DNA from: Pseudarthrobacter sp. NamE5
GTDB lineage: Bacteria > Actinomycetota > Actinomycetes > Actinomycetales > Micrococcaceae
Reading direction: 5' to 3'
Assembly: GCF_005796225.1 (NCBI RefSeq)
Contig: NZ_VAHO01000008.1
Location: forward strand, 62,001-126,000
Length of the DNA: 64,000 nt
Part shown: piece after piece, positions 11,604 through 19,520 of the stretch
Layout: each line of letters starts with the position of its first letter
How positions within the stretch are numbered: position 1 is the first letter of the stretch
The notes under the pieces: generated by a model
Seen by the model: the letters and a program-made list of their open reading frames with translations, nothing else
What the model was told of the DNA's origin: nothing
The model's database searches: none
Made by a program: the position numbers and the translations under genes

Positions 11604-11609
11604 AGTCAT
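11553..11609 (-). CDS. ilv operon leader peptide
   Basis: An 18-residue ORF, MTFVTAGTVVVLTKRVAH, with five valines including three in a row followed by Leu. Such a run makes ribosomes stall when charged tRNA-Val or tRNA-Leu is short, so the peptide senses supply for the ilvBNC operon. It sits 28 bases before the attenuator hairpin. A TTGACA (11639-11644) and AAAACT (11616-11621), 17 bases apart, place the transcription start at or near the ATG, so the peptide may be read from a leaderless end. Similar leaders are known before ilvB in corynebacteria. Confidence 0.88.
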   Translation of the reverse strand: MTFVTAGTVVVLTKRVAH

Positions 11610-11615
11610 GCGTTC

Positions 11616-11644
11616 AGTTTTCCCTCTGGTGAGATACGTGTCAA
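11616..11644 (-). promoter_or_regulatory. Putative ilvB operon promoter
   Basis: A perfect -35 box TTGACA (11639-11644, minus strand) is followed after 17 bases by AAAACT (11616-11621), then six bases to the leader-peptide ATG. The -10 matches the consensus weakly, so the call rests mainly on the -35, the spacing and the leaderless pattern common in this window. Confidence 0.5.
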
Positions 11645-11659
11645 CGAGGCGCTACCCGA

Positions 11660-11686
11660 TCTCACCATGTGGACATCATTGTCCAC
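11660..11686 (-). promoter_or_regulatory. Two overlapping palindromes upstream of the ilvB promoter
   Basis: TCTCACCATGTGGAC (11660-11674, plus strand) shares its layout with sites before leuB and ilvD; read on the minus strand its CACATGGTGAGA core resembles the operator I recall for the corynebacterial IclR regulator LtbR. It overlaps a separate perfect inverted repeat, GTGGACA (11669-11675) and TGTCCAC (11680-11686) with a TCAT spacer. Two regulators, or one with extended contacts, could bind here. Confidence 0.5.
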
Positions 11687-11770
11687 CAAACGATCCGATC
11701 AGCGAAAGGACCAAAACTTTCAGCAGCCTACCCAAGCCGGGAACGGCTTAATAAGGGTGGCACCGAGGGG

Positions 11771-11807
11771 CCCCGTGCGTGCGGCGCTCAGCGCCGCACG
11801 CACGGGG
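11771..11807 (-). terminator. Perfect 17-bp hairpin after ilvD
   Basis: Arms 11771-11787 and 11791-11807 are exact complements with a three-base loop, starting seven bases past the ilvD stop codon. The stem is almost all G-C. The minus-strand sequence after it (CCCCTCGG) is not U-rich, so it is a strong structure without the usual tract, perhaps protecting the ilvD 3' end and separating it from the ilvB promoter. Confidence 0.7.
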
Positions 11808-11813
11808 AAGGCG

Positions 11814-13532
11814 TCACCCGCAATACGCCCCTGTGCTGGCGCTGTGCACCAGCTTGGCGTACTTGGCCAGGACGCCTTTGGTGTAGCGCGCCGGCAGCGG
11901 CTCCCAGCCCACCTTGCGGGCCTCGAGCTCGGCCTCGTCCACCAGCAGGTCGAAGCTGCGTGCCGCGATGTCGACGCGGACACGGTCGCCGTCTTTGACG
12001 AAGGCGATGGGGCCGCCGTCGACCGCTTCCGGGGCAACGTGGCCGATGCAGAGGCCTGTGGTGCCGCCGGAGAAACGCCCGTCTGTTAGGAGGAGCACAT
12101 CCTTGCCAAGGCCTGCACCCTTGATGGCGCCGGTGATGGCGAGCATTTCGCGCATGCCCGGGCCACCTTTGGGGCCTTCGTAGCGGATCACGACGACGTC
12201 GCCGGCATGGATCCGGCCGTTGTCCAGGGCATCCAGGGCACCCTGTTCGCGTTCAAAGACGCGGGCGGTGCCTTCGAAGACGTCGGCGTCGAAGCCGGCA
12301 CTCTTCACCACGGCACCTTCGGGCGCCATGGAGCCGTGCAGGATGGTGATGCCGCCGGTCTTGTGGATCGGGTTGTCCAGCGCGCGCAGGATCTTGCCGT
12401 CAACGTCCGGCGGGTTGATGGCTTCGAGGTTCTCGGCGACCGTCTTGCCCGTCACGGTGAGGCAGTCACCGTGCAGCAGGCCGGCATCGAGCAGCGCCTT
12501 CATGATCACCGGCACGCCGCCGATCTTGTCGACGTCTGTCATGACATAGCGGCCGAAGGGCTTGAGGTCGCCCAGGTGGGGGATCTTGTCGCCGATGCGG
12601 TTAAAGTCGTCCAGGGTCAGTTCAACCTCGGCTTCGCGGGCGATCGCCAGCAGGTGCAGCACGGCGTTGGTGGAACCGCCAAACGCCATGGTGACCGCGA
12701 TGGCGTTCTCGAAGGCCTTCTTGGTCATGATGTCCCGGGCTGTGATGCCCTGGCGGAGCAGGTTGACCACTGCCTCGCCGGACTTGCGGGCAAATTCATC
12801 ACGACGGCGGTCTGCCGAGGGCGGTGCGGCTGAGCCGGGCAGCGACATGCCCAGCGCCTCGCCGATGCAGGCCATCGTGTTGGCGGTGTACATACCGCCG
12901 CAGGCGCCTTCGCCCGGGCAGATGGCCTTTTCGATGCGGGTGAGGTCCTCCATGCTCATTTTGCCCGCGGCGCAGGCACCAACCGCCTCGAAGGCGTCAA
13001 TGAGGGTGACTTCCTTTTCGGAGCCGTCCTCAAGCTTGACCCAGCCGGGCATGATGGAGCCGGCGTAGAGGAAGACGCTGGAGAGGTCAAGGCGGGCCGC
13101 AGCCATGAGCATCCCCGGGAGGGACTTGTCGCAGCCCGCCAGCAGCACGGAGCCATCGATCCGCTCAGCCTGCATGACCGTCTCCACGGAGTCGGCAATG
13201 ACTTCACGGGACACCAGGGAGAAGTGCATGCCTTCATGCCCCATGGAAATGCCGTCTGAAACGGAAATGGTCCCAAACTGCATCGGGAAACCGCCGCCTG
13301 CGTGAACGCCTTCCTTGGCGCCCTGGGCAAGCCTGTTCAGGGAGAGGTTGCATGGAGTGATTTCATTCCACGAGCTTGCAACGCCTACCTGCGGTTTTGC
13401 GAAGTCGTCGTCCCCCATGCCTACTGCCCGGAACATTCCGCGTGCCGGTGCAGCGTGGATACCGTCGGTCACCACCCGGCTCCGGGGTTTGATGTCAGGC
13501 TTGTTCTCGGTTGCGGTCTGGGTGTCACTCAT
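11814..13532 (-). CDS. ilvD: Dihydroxy-acid dehydratase
   Basis: Iron-sulfur enzyme that dehydrates 2,3-dihydroxy-acids, the third common step of branched-chain amino-acid synthesis. The 572-residue protein has the IlvD/Edd signatures [11 protein letters not shown] and [11 protein letters not shown] (cluster cysteines) and the C-terminal [23 protein letters not shown]. The ATG at 13532 ([11 protein letters not shown]) is preceded by TAGACT (13540-13545) seven bases upstream, so the mRNA looks leaderless; the 48-residue longer frame contains this promoter and is rejected. It is transcribed separately from ilvBNC, with an IclR-like palindrome at 13628-13642. Confidence 0.96.
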   Translation of the reverse strand: MSDTQTATENKPDIKPRSRVVTDGIHAAPARGMFRAVGMGDDDFAKPQVGVASSWNEITPCNLSLNRLAQGAKEGVHAGGGFPMQFGTISVSDGISMGHEGMHFSLVSREVIADSVETVMQAERIDGSVLLAGCDKSLPGMLMAAARLDLSSVFLYAGSIMPGWVKLEDGSEKEVTLIDAFEAVGACAAGKMSMEDLTRIEKAICPGEGACGGMYTANTMACIGEALGMSLPGSAAPPSADRRRDEFARKSGEAVVNLLRQGITARDIMTKKAFENAIAVTMAFGGSTNAVLHLLAIAREAEVELTLDDFNRIGDKIPHLGDLKPFGRYVMTDVDKIGGVPVIMKALLDAGLLHGDCLTVTGKTVAENLEAINPPDVDGKILRALDNPIHKTGGITILHGSMAPEGAVVKSAGFDADVFEGTARVFEREQGALDALDNGRIHAGDVVVIRYEGPKGGPGMREMLAITGAIKGAGLGKDVLLLTDGRFSGGTTGLCIGHVAPEAVDGGPIAFVKDGDRVRVDIAARSFDLLVDEAELEARKVGWEPLPARYTKGVLAKYAKLVHSASTGAYCG

Positions 13533-13627
13533 AAGGGAAAGTCTATGGCTCCGGGACCCGCTGGATGACAGAACTGGCGCCTCCGGGACGAAAAACGGGA
13601 AATTTCCCATCGAAGGCTGGGCTTCCA

Positions 13628-13642
13628 TCTCAGATGGTGAGA
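13628..13642 (-). promoter_or_regulatory. Candidate operator upstream of ilvD
   Basis: TCTCAGATGGTGAGA is a palindrome (TCTCA, five bases, TGAGA). On the minus strand it reads TCTCACCATCTGAGA, matching the ilvB-upstream site in its first nine bases. It lies about 95 bases from the ilvD start. The 13533-13803 gap holds this site, the ilvD promoter and the start signals of the plus-strand gene, and no gene. Confidence 0.45.
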
Positions 13643-13803
13643 CGAGGCCCCTCGCACTCCCCAATGCCTGTGGCACACCTCACGTTCCGGCTGTCCGGCC
13701 CGCCATGCGGCGTGCGTTTGCCTTATATGAACCTAGACAGCCGTGGCGACCAGACGTAGCGTCGGGGCAGGACAGCTTGGAAATCCCGACTGAAGGGCTA
13801 GAT

Positions 13804-14937
13804 GTGGATCTCGTTTTCTGGATCATTCTTATTGTTCTCCTCGCCGGCGTCGTTTGGTGGCTGTTGAACCGCAGCCGTGCGTCGAAGGATGGTACTTCTT
13901 CCAGGGCGCCAGGTGCGCCAGGCACTCAGGGCAGCCGTGCGGACGGGGCCCTGTCCGCTGGCGGCGGGACTGGGGTCTCCGCCGAAGCCGCCGGGACCAC
14001 CGGCATTGCCAGCGCAGCAGGGTTTGGGCGGGCTGCCGAACCAGCCGCACCGGCCACTGCGGAGGAGCCCGCTGAAACTGCTGCGGCGCCCGCAGCTGCA
14101 GGCGGCCCGGGAAGCACGGGGGCAGACTCCTTCACGTCGTCCACAGCAAGCCGGGAAGAACACCGCCGGCGGGACGAAGCCGAGTGGGAAACCCAGTGGT
14201 CGGAAGCATCCGGCTCCGGCTCGTCCGCAGTTCCCCAGGGCAGCGGCGGGAACGACGCGATCAAGGACACGGCCGGGAAGGCCTCTGGCGGCACGGAGGG
14301 ACGCGGCCAGGAAAGTGCGGCCGCGATGGCCGGTGCATCCGCGCACCGGGCAGAAGCCGCACCGGTGGCGGGCCCCGCGGAACCTGCGCCGGACGCAGCA
14401 GCTGCCGGAGGCCGGCCCGTCCACCATCCTGAGTACACGGATCCGCACGCCCCCACCCTCCCCGGTGCGGAAACGGCCGCTGTAGAGGACCTGGATGACG
14501 CCGGTACAGAGGTCAGTGCCCCGACGCCGGCGCGACCGGCCACCACCGGGCAGGGCATGGCAGCAAACCAGGCGCCGGATTCAGGACAGGCAGGGGCTGT
14601 TCCCGCGGCCGCCGCCGCTGCCGAGACTGCAGACCGCACCCAGTCCTCGGCACTGGTGGAGGCCGGAGCGGACCACACCGGGGAGCCGCAGTCCGCCCCG
14701 GCGCACGAAGCGGCGGGGCACCTCGCGGCAGAAGAGCCCTACGGTGCCGGCTCAGCCGCCCCCGCAGCTGACGGAAGCGGACCGGCAGACTACCGGGTGA
14801 AGGGTGATGCCGGAGCCATGGTCTACTACGGCGAGGAGCACCCTGACTACGACCAGGCCAGGGCGGACGTGTGGTTCGAGTCCGAGGCCCATGCGGAAGC
14901 GGCCGGGTTCCGGGCTCCGCGGCGGAAACGCCTGTAA
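13804..14937 (+). CDS. Membrane-anchored protein with C-terminal ArfC/'sunset'-type motif
   Basis: A 377-residue protein of three parts. Residues 2-20 (LVFWIILIVLLAGVVWWLL) form one membrane segment; about 300 residues of Ala/Gly/Pro/Glu-rich low-complexity sequence follow; and the last 48 residues carry YRVKGDAGAMVYYGEEHPDY and VWFESEAHAEAAGFRAP. That C-terminal pattern (KGN-like, YH-like, Y, WF, AGFR) is what I recall as the small module in actinobacterial ArfC channel-accessory proteins; the function of the module is not established. GTG 13804 is chosen for the GAAGGG site eight bases upstream and because the membrane segment starts there. Earlier in-frame sequence overlaps the ilvD regulatory region. 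Confidence 0.78.
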   Translation: MDLVFWIILIVLLAGVVWWLLNRSRASKDGTSSRAPGAPGTQGSRADGALSAGGGTGVSAEAAGTTGIASAAGFGRAAEPAAPATAEEPAETAAAPAAAGGPGSTGADSFTSSTASREEHRRRDEAEWETQWSEASGSGSSAVPQGSGGNDAIKDTAGKASGGTEGRGQESAAAMAGASAHRAEAAPVAGPAEPAPDAAAAGGRPVHHPEYTDPHAPTLPGAETAAVEDLDDAGTEVSAPTPARPATTGQGMAANQAPDSGQAGAVPAAAAAAETADRTQSSALVEAGADHTGEPQSAPAHEAAGHLAAEEPYGAGSAAPAADGSGPADYRVKGDAGAMVYYGEEHPDYDQARADVWFESEAHAEAAGFRAPRRKRL

Positions 14938-15135
14938 GGCGACGGCGGACAGTTCCACAAATGGGCGGGCAGGCGAACGGGTTCTGTGTGCCAATTCACA
15001 GCCCTTATCGCGTGCCCAAGCCCCCGCGGACGGGCAACCAGGAGGCCGTTAGAGCCTCCCGGTGAGTCCGGAAACCGCGGATTTCTGCTGGTTTTGCCAT
15101 CGACAGAAAAGCCGGGCCCTCAACTCCGCACCGAT

Positions 15136-15164
15136 TTCACATGAACCAAAAGTTCGTGTAGAGT
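15136..15164 (+). promoter_or_regulatory. Promoter of tRNA-Lys
   Basis: TTCACA (15136-15141) and TAGAGT (15159-15164) are exactly 17 bases apart and lie about 60 bases before the tRNA-Lys gene. They are the best promoter match in the 14938-15224 gap, which holds no other feature I can support. Confidence 0.6.
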
Positions 15165-15224
15165 TTCATGTCGTTGCGGAGGTCAACGGGGAAAGAAAAG
15201 CCCGGCGATCAAAGCAAAAGGAAT

Positions 15225-15300
15225 GCACCTCTAGCTCAATTGGCAGAGCAATTGACTCTTAATCAATGGGTTCCGGGTTCAAGTCCCGGGGGGTGCACCA
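15225..15300 (+). tRNA. tRNA-Lys (anticodon CTT)
   Basis: A 76-base cloverleaf with encoded CCA. The acceptor stem GCACCTC pairs with GGGGTGC (one G-U), the anticodon arm is ATTGA-CTCTTAA-TCAAT with anticodon CTT, and the T arm is CCGGG-TTCAAGT-CCCGG. Its own promoter and terminator frame it. Confidence 0.97.
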
Positions 15301-15305
15301 GGGAG

Positions 15306-15345
15306 AAAAGCCTCCGGCTCACAGCAATGTGGGTCGGAGGCTTTT
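15306..15345 (+). terminator. Intrinsic terminator of tRNA-Lys
   Basis: AAAAGCCTCCG (15306-15316) pairs with CGGAGGCTTTT (15335-15345), and the T-run continues through TTTTTTGTT. A classic Rho-independent terminator six bases past the tRNA. Confidence 0.9.
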
Positions 15346-15495
15346 TTGTTGCCTCCCCACTGTTAGCACCGACGCGCTCCTGATGTCGGGCCCCGTCCAT
15401 TTCTCGGCGGCCATGGCCGGAGCACAAAAAAGGCGTGGCCCCGACCTGAACAAGTTGGGGACACGCCGGGGCAGCATCGGGGCCGCCTGAAATGT

Positions 15496-15957
15496 CTAGG
15501 GAGTGTTGTCAACCAGGGCTTCGGCGCTGGGCGAGGTGGCGAACTGGCTGGCCAGCTCCCGCACCACCGCCTGGAGCTCCTGCCGGAGCACATCAGGATC
15601 GATTGACGCGGACGCCAGCACTGAACGTTCCATCTCCACTGCCGCTGCCACTGCCTCCTTGCCGCGCTCAGTGAGTGACACAACATGGCTCCTGCGGTCC
15701 GACGTGCTGCGGACGCGGACAATGTGCCCGTGCGACTCCAGCCGGCTCAGCGTCTTCCCCATGGTCTGGGCCTGGACACGGACGTATTGGGCAAGCTGCG
15801 CCTGGGTCATGGGGCCTTGCGCGTCGAGAACCTCAATGGCGATAACACCGGCATGGGTGAGGCCAATAGCACCGAGTTTTTCATTCCAGGAGTGTTCGAC
15901 GAGGCGCGCAGCAGTGGACAATAGGCGCCCCGTGGGCCAGTGATCCATATCAGGCAT
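15496..15957 (-). CDS. MarR family transcriptional regulator
   Basis: A 153-residue winged-helix repressor of the MarR family. Visible elements are the dimer helix near the N-terminus (WPTGRLLSTAARLVEHSWNEKL), the HTH in MTQAQLAQYVRVQAQTMGKTLSRLESHGHIVR, and the wing RVRSTSDRRSHVVSLTERG. The ATG at 15957 is preceded by a near-perfect -10, TATACT (15965-15970), seven bases away, so the mRNA is probably leaderless and the TTG at 15975 is not the start. It is divergent from the peroxiredoxin gene 87 bases away and could control it and itself through the shared gap. Its ligand is unknown. Confidence 0.9.
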   Translation of the reverse strand: MPDMDHWPTGRLLSTAARLVEHSWNEKLGAIGLTHAGVIAIEVLDAQGPMTQAQLAQYVRVQAQTMGKTLSRLESHGHIVRVRSTSDRRSHVVSLTERGKEAVAAAVEMERSVLASASIDPDVLRQELQAVVRELASQFATSPSAEALVDNTP

Positions 15958-16044
15958 AGCAGCAAGTATAGCCAAGTGGTGATTAGCACTGGTTCCCCCT
16001 GCTTACTAGGCTGTTGTGTCCCGCCTGCAACAAGGAGAAAAACA

Positions 16045-16518
16045 TTGGCTGAAAGACTCGTAGCCGGAGACGACGCGCCCGGCTTTACCTTGAAGGATTC
16101 CTCAGGTGCAGAGGTGGCCCTCTCACCCGGCACGGGCCGCCACACCATCGTGTACTTCTACCCGGCGGCCGCAACACCGGGATGCACCAAGGAAGCATGC
16201 GACTTCCGGGACAACCTGGCTTCCCTCCAGTCTGCGGGCTACGACGTCCTGGGCATCTCCCCTGACCCCGTGGAAAAGCTGGCCAAGTTCGCCGCCAAGG
16301 AAGACTTGAGCTTTCCTTTGCTCTCGGACGAGGACCATTCCGTGGCGGAGGCCTACGGCGCCTGGGGCGAAAAAAAGAACTACGGCAAGACCTACCAGGG
16401 ACTCATCCGTTCCACTGTCGTGGTGGACCCGGATGGCAAGGTTGCGCTGGCCCAGTACAACGTCAGGGCAACGGGCCATGTGGCCAAACTGCGGCGGGAC
16501 CTGAAGCTGGACTCCTGA
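16045..16518 (+). CDS. bcp: Thioredoxin-dependent peroxiredoxin, BCP/PrxQ type
   Basis: Reduces hydrogen and alkyl peroxides with thioredoxin electrons in the cytoplasm. At 157 residues it has the usual length. The peroxidatic Cys is residue 47 in YPAAATPGCTKEACDF and the resolving Cys is residue 52, five positions on, which defines the atypical 2-Cys PrxQ type. Start is TTG 16045: AAGGAG lies seven bases upstream and the protein then begins right at the family start (LAERLVAGDDAPGF). The longer frame to 15940 runs through the MarR promoter. It is divergent from the MarR gene. Confidence 0.95.
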   Translation: MAERLVAGDDAPGFTLKDSSGAEVALSPGTGRHTIVYFYPAAATPGCTKEACDFRDNLASLQSAGYDVLGISPDPVEKLAKFAAKEDLSFPLLSDEDHSVAEAYGAWGEKKNYGKTYQGLIRSTVVVDPDGKVALAQYNVRATGHVAKLRRDLKLDS

Positions 16519-16569
16519 CCCGTCACTGGCTCCTGCTGCGGCTGACCCCGGATCCCGCCTTGGCAAGGC

Positions 16570-16575
16570 TACAAT
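16570..16575 (+). promoter_or_regulatory. -10 box of tRNA-Leu
   Basis: TACAAT lies 49 bases before the tRNA-Leu gene and matches the -10 consensus in five of six positions. A CTGACC at 16542-16547 is too far away (22 bases) to be a confident -35. Confidence 0.4.
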
Positions 16576-16624
16576 GGACTCTGGCATCCGCCGTCGACCC
16601 TTTTGGAAAGCGGCGGGCAGCCCT

Positions 16625-16709
16625 GCGCGAGTGGTGAAATTGGCAGACACGCAGGATTTAGGTTCCTGTGCCTTCGGGCGTGGGGGTTCAAGTCCCCCCT
16701 TGCGCACCA
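16625..16709 (+). tRNA. tRNA-Leu (anticodon TAG)
   Basis: An 85-base class II tRNA with a long variable arm and encoded CCA. The acceptor stem GCGCGAG pairs with CTTGCGC. The anticodon arm CAGGA-TTTAGGT-TCCTG shows anticodon TAG, and the T arm is GGGGG-TTCAAGT-CCCCC. Confidence 0.97.
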
Positions 16710-16710
16710 T

Positions 16711-16740
16711 GTGATCCCCCGGCTTTGGCCGGGGGATCAC
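16711..16740 (+). terminator. Hairpin after tRNA-Leu
   Basis: GTGATCCCCCGGC (16711-16723) pairs perfectly with GCCGGGGGATCAC (16728-16740) around a four-base loop, immediately after the tRNA CCA. There is no T-run, so it may be a processing or weak termination signal. Confidence 0.6.
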
Positions 16741-16912
16741 CGCGTTAACGTCTGCTGCAGAAAAATCTCCCTGGACTTACCCATCCGCATCCTGCACCCG
16801 GCCGAATACCCAGTGAGACACCAGCCACGGGCAGGTGCCCACCGGAAAAGCCCCGAGTGCCGCGGACATCCTGTCTGCGGCGGGCAGAAGCCACAACCCA
16901 AGGAGAACTGAA

Positions 16913-17599
16913 ATGCCGACCATCAAGCGCACAACCTTCACCGTCGCAGGCGTTGCAGCCGCAGCTCTGTTCAGCCTGACCGCATGCGGCGGTTCCGCCT
17001 CCACGCCAGGCTCCTCCGCCCCCGCAGACTCACCCTCGGCCTCCAGCATGGCTCCCTCCCCGTCGGCCACCTCCTCCCCCGGCGCCTCGGCCGGCGCCAT
17101 GGATCCCGCCGCCAACCTGGTGGGTCCGGGCTGCGCTGCGTATGCAGAGCAGGTGCCCACCGGCGCAGGTTCGGTTGAGGGCATGGCCCTTGACCCGGTG
17201 GCCGTTGCCGCATCCAACAACCCGATCCTTAAGACCCTTACGTCCGCGGTTTCGGGACAGCTGAACCCCAAGGTTGACCTGGTGGACACTCTCAACGGGG
17301 ACGAGTTCACCGTCTTCGCACCGGTGGATGATGCCTTCGCCAAAATCGATGCAGCCACCATTGAAACCCTGAAGACCGATGACGCCCTGCTCAGCAAGAT
17401 TCTGACCTACCACGTGGTGCCCGGCCAGATCACCCCCGACATGATCGCGGGCACGCACGCAACCGTCCAGGGCGGATCCGTGACGGTTACCGGCAGCGGC
17501 GACGAACTCAAGGTGGATGAGGCCAACGTTATCTGCGGCGGCGTCCAGACGAAGAACGCCACCGTTTACCTGATCGACTCGGTGCTGATGCCGAAGTAG
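16913..17599 (+). CDS. Fasciclin-domain lipoprotein
   Basis: A 228-residue secreted lipoprotein. A signal peptide ends at lipobox LTAC with the lipidated Cys at residue 25; a Ser/Pro/Ala-rich linker follows to about residue 65; then a single FAS1 domain with the H1 stretch [16 protein letters not shown] and the H2-like [14 protein letters not shown]. It resembles mycobacterial MPT70/MPT83-type cell-surface proteins, whose function in adhesion is poorly known. ATG 16913 has AAGGAGA six bases upstream. A hairpin terminator follows. Confidence 0.93.
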   Translation: MPTIKRTTFTVAGVAAAALFSLTACGGSASTPGSSAPADSPSASSMAPSPSATSSPGASAGAMDPAANLVGPGCAAYAEQVPTGAGSVEGMALDPVAVAASNNPILKTLTSAVSGQLNPKVDLVDTLNGDEFTVFAPVDDAFAKIDAATIETLKTDDALLSKILTYHVVPGQITPDMIAGTHATVQGGSVTVTGSGDELKVDEANVICGGVQTKNATVYLIDSVLMPK

Positions 17600-17630
17600 C
17601 AGCAACTGCAGGCAATCTGTTCCAGCAGGT

Positions 17631-17666
17631 AAGCCGGGGGTGGCTCCGCGAAGACGCCCCCGGCTT
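17631..17666 (+). terminator. Hairpin after the fasciclin gene
   Basis: AAGCCGGGGG (17631-17640) pairs exactly with CCCCCGGCTT (17657-17666). It lies 32 bases past the stop codon and is followed by only a short TT, so it is a probable terminator with a poor tract. Confidence 0.6.
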
Positions 17667-17771
17667 CGCTGTCGGCGTCCCGGGGAACGCCCAGGAACGG
17701 CAGGGGACGTCCATTAGACTGGGGTCCGGTCCGCAGGCGGCGGTGCCGCAAGATCCAGAGGTGATGTTTGA

Positions 17772-19442
17772 GTGCCCAGCAGTATGTCCCGGCGGACAGT
17801 CATCAAGACTGGCGCTGTCCTCCTGGCGTTGGGCATCACCTCCTGCACAGCCACCCCGGCCCCCTCGCCAACGTCCGGCTCCCCCAGCCCCGCTCCTGCC
17901 GCCGAACCGGCCGCCACCTTTAACTTCGGAACTGCTGCCCAGCCGCTGGGCCTGGATCCCGCCCTCTCAAGCGACGTCGAGTCGCAGCGCATCACCCGAC
18001 AGATCCTCGAGGGTCTGGTGGGCGTTGACCAGACCACGGGCAAACCCACTCCCCTGCTGGCAACGGAATGGACCGAATCCAATGAAGGCCGCTCGTACAC
18101 CTTTAAGCTCCGGTCCGGCGTCGTTTTCCAGGACGGCACCCCGTTCAATGCCGACGCCGTATGCGTCAACTTCAACCGGTGGTTCGCTTTCCCGGAGGCG
18201 CTGAGGCGGCAGGCCCCGGGCAGTTCGTTCAAAGGGGTCTTCAAGGCGCACTCGGACGAGCCGGAGCTCTCCATCTTCAAGAGCTGCACGGCAGTGTCAG
18301 CGGACACCGTGCGGATCGACCTTTCCCAGCGGTTCACCGCGTTCCTGCAGGCGCTCACCCTTCCTGCCTTTGCCATCGCTTCACCGGCCGCCCTCACCGC
18401 CGGCACGGCTGATGTGCTGGACCAGAACCGGGGCGGCCAGACCCTCTCCGTCTTCGGCACCAATCCTGTGGGTACGGGTCCGTTCCGTCTTGCGTCGTGG
18501 GACGAAGGGAGTGTCACCCTGGCCACCAACACGTCCTACTGGGGTGAACGGGGCCAGATTGCCACCATCAACTTCCTGGCCTACGACCATCCGCAGGCCC
18601 GGCTGCAGGCGCTGCTGGACGGCACCATAGACGGCTATGACGCCGTCACAGTGGGCAACTTTGACCAGCTCGTCAAGCGCGGGAAGCAGATTGTCCAGCG
18701 CGACCCGTTCTCGGTAATGTACGTGGGCATCAATCAGGACATCCCCGTGCTCCAGAACCTCAAGGTCCGGCAGGCGATCGAAATGGCGATCGACAAGGAA
18801 ACCCTGATCCGCAGGTTCTTTATCGACAACACAGCAAGGGCCACACAGTTCGTCCCGCCAAAAATCAGCGGATTCAACAACGATGCGCCGGAACTGGGCC
18901 ACGACCCGGCCAGAGCCAAGGAGTACCTCAAAGAGGGCGGGTACGCGGGCGAGGAACTGAAGTTCTACTATCCGTTGAACGTCACCCGGCCCTACCTGCC
19001 CACCCCGGAGAAGGTTTACGCGGAAATCAGCCGGCAGCTCACGGCGGTTGGGTTCAACATCCAGCCGGTTCCCGTTGAGTGGTCCGACGGCTACCTGCAG
19101 AAGGTGCAGTCCCCCGGCGACCATGCCCTCCACCTCCTGGGATGGAACGGCTCCTACTCGGACGCGGACAACTTCGTTGGCCCTCTTTTCGGAGAGAAGA
19201 ACGGCGAGTTCGGGTACCAGGATCCCCAGGTCTTCTCCAAGATCAACCGGGCGCGCGGGATGCCGGAGGGCGAAGAACGGGATGAGCAATATCACACCAT
19301 CAACGCCCAGATCGCGGCCACAGTCCCCGCCGTCCCTGTGGCGTTTCCCATCTCCGCGCTGGCCCTTTCCGACCGGGTGCTGAGCTATCCCGCCTCACCG
19401 GTCTTAAATGAAGTTTTCACGAAGGTGCAGCTAAAACCTTGA
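17772..19442 (+). CDS. ABC transporter substrate-binding lipoprotein (peptide/solute class 5)
   Basis: An extracytoplasmic binding protein of the DppA/OppA family (556 residues). The N-terminus carries SRRTVIKTG, a twin-arginine-like motif, before the lipobox ITSC (Cys 25), so it could be a Tat-exported lipoprotein. The family signature is present: GLDPALSSDVESQRITRQILEGLV and LATEWTESNEGRSYTFKLRSGVVFQDGTPFNADAV. No permease or ATPase gene lies beside it, which is unusual for this family. GTG 17772 has AGAGGTGA upstream; the ATG 12 bases further is the alternative. Ligand probably a peptide or other amphipathic solute. Confidence 0.93.
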   Translation: MPSSMSRRTVIKTGAVLLALGITSCTATPAPSPTSGSPSPAPAAEPAATFNFGTAAQPLGLDPALSSDVESQRITRQILEGLVGVDQTTGKPTPLLATEWTESNEGRSYTFKLRSGVVFQDGTPFNADAVCVNFNRWFAFPEALRRQAPGSSFKGVFKAHSDEPELSIFKSCTAVSADTVRIDLSQRFTAFLQALTLPAFAIASPAALTAGTADVLDQNRGGQTLSVFGTNPVGTGPFRLASWDEGSVTLATNTSYWGERGQIATINFLAYDHPQARLQALLDGTIDGYDAVTVGNFDQLVKRGKQIVQRDPFSVMYVGINQDIPVLQNLKVRQAIEMAIDKETLIRRFFIDNTARATQFVPPKISGFNNDAPELGHDPARAKEYLKEGGYAGEELKFYYPLNVTRPYLPTPEKVYAEISRQLTAVGFNIQPVPVEWSDGYLQKVQSPGDHALHLLGWNGSYSDADNFVGPLFGEKNGEFGYQDPQVFSKINRARGMPEGEERDEQYHTINAQIAATVPAVPVAFPISALALSDRVLSYPASPVLNEVFTKVQLKP

Positions 19443-19520
19443 CGGACCGCCTCAATTTCAGTATGCCCGCGCCCGGGGATATTCTGTGACAGCCAGAGCC
19501 GCTGCAATCGGAGACTGATC

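Noticed and set aside
13565..13759. A 64-codon plus-strand frame between ilvD and the ArfC-like gene
   Set aside because: It has no homology signal by eye, no ribosome-binding site, and runs through the ilvD regulatory palindrome.
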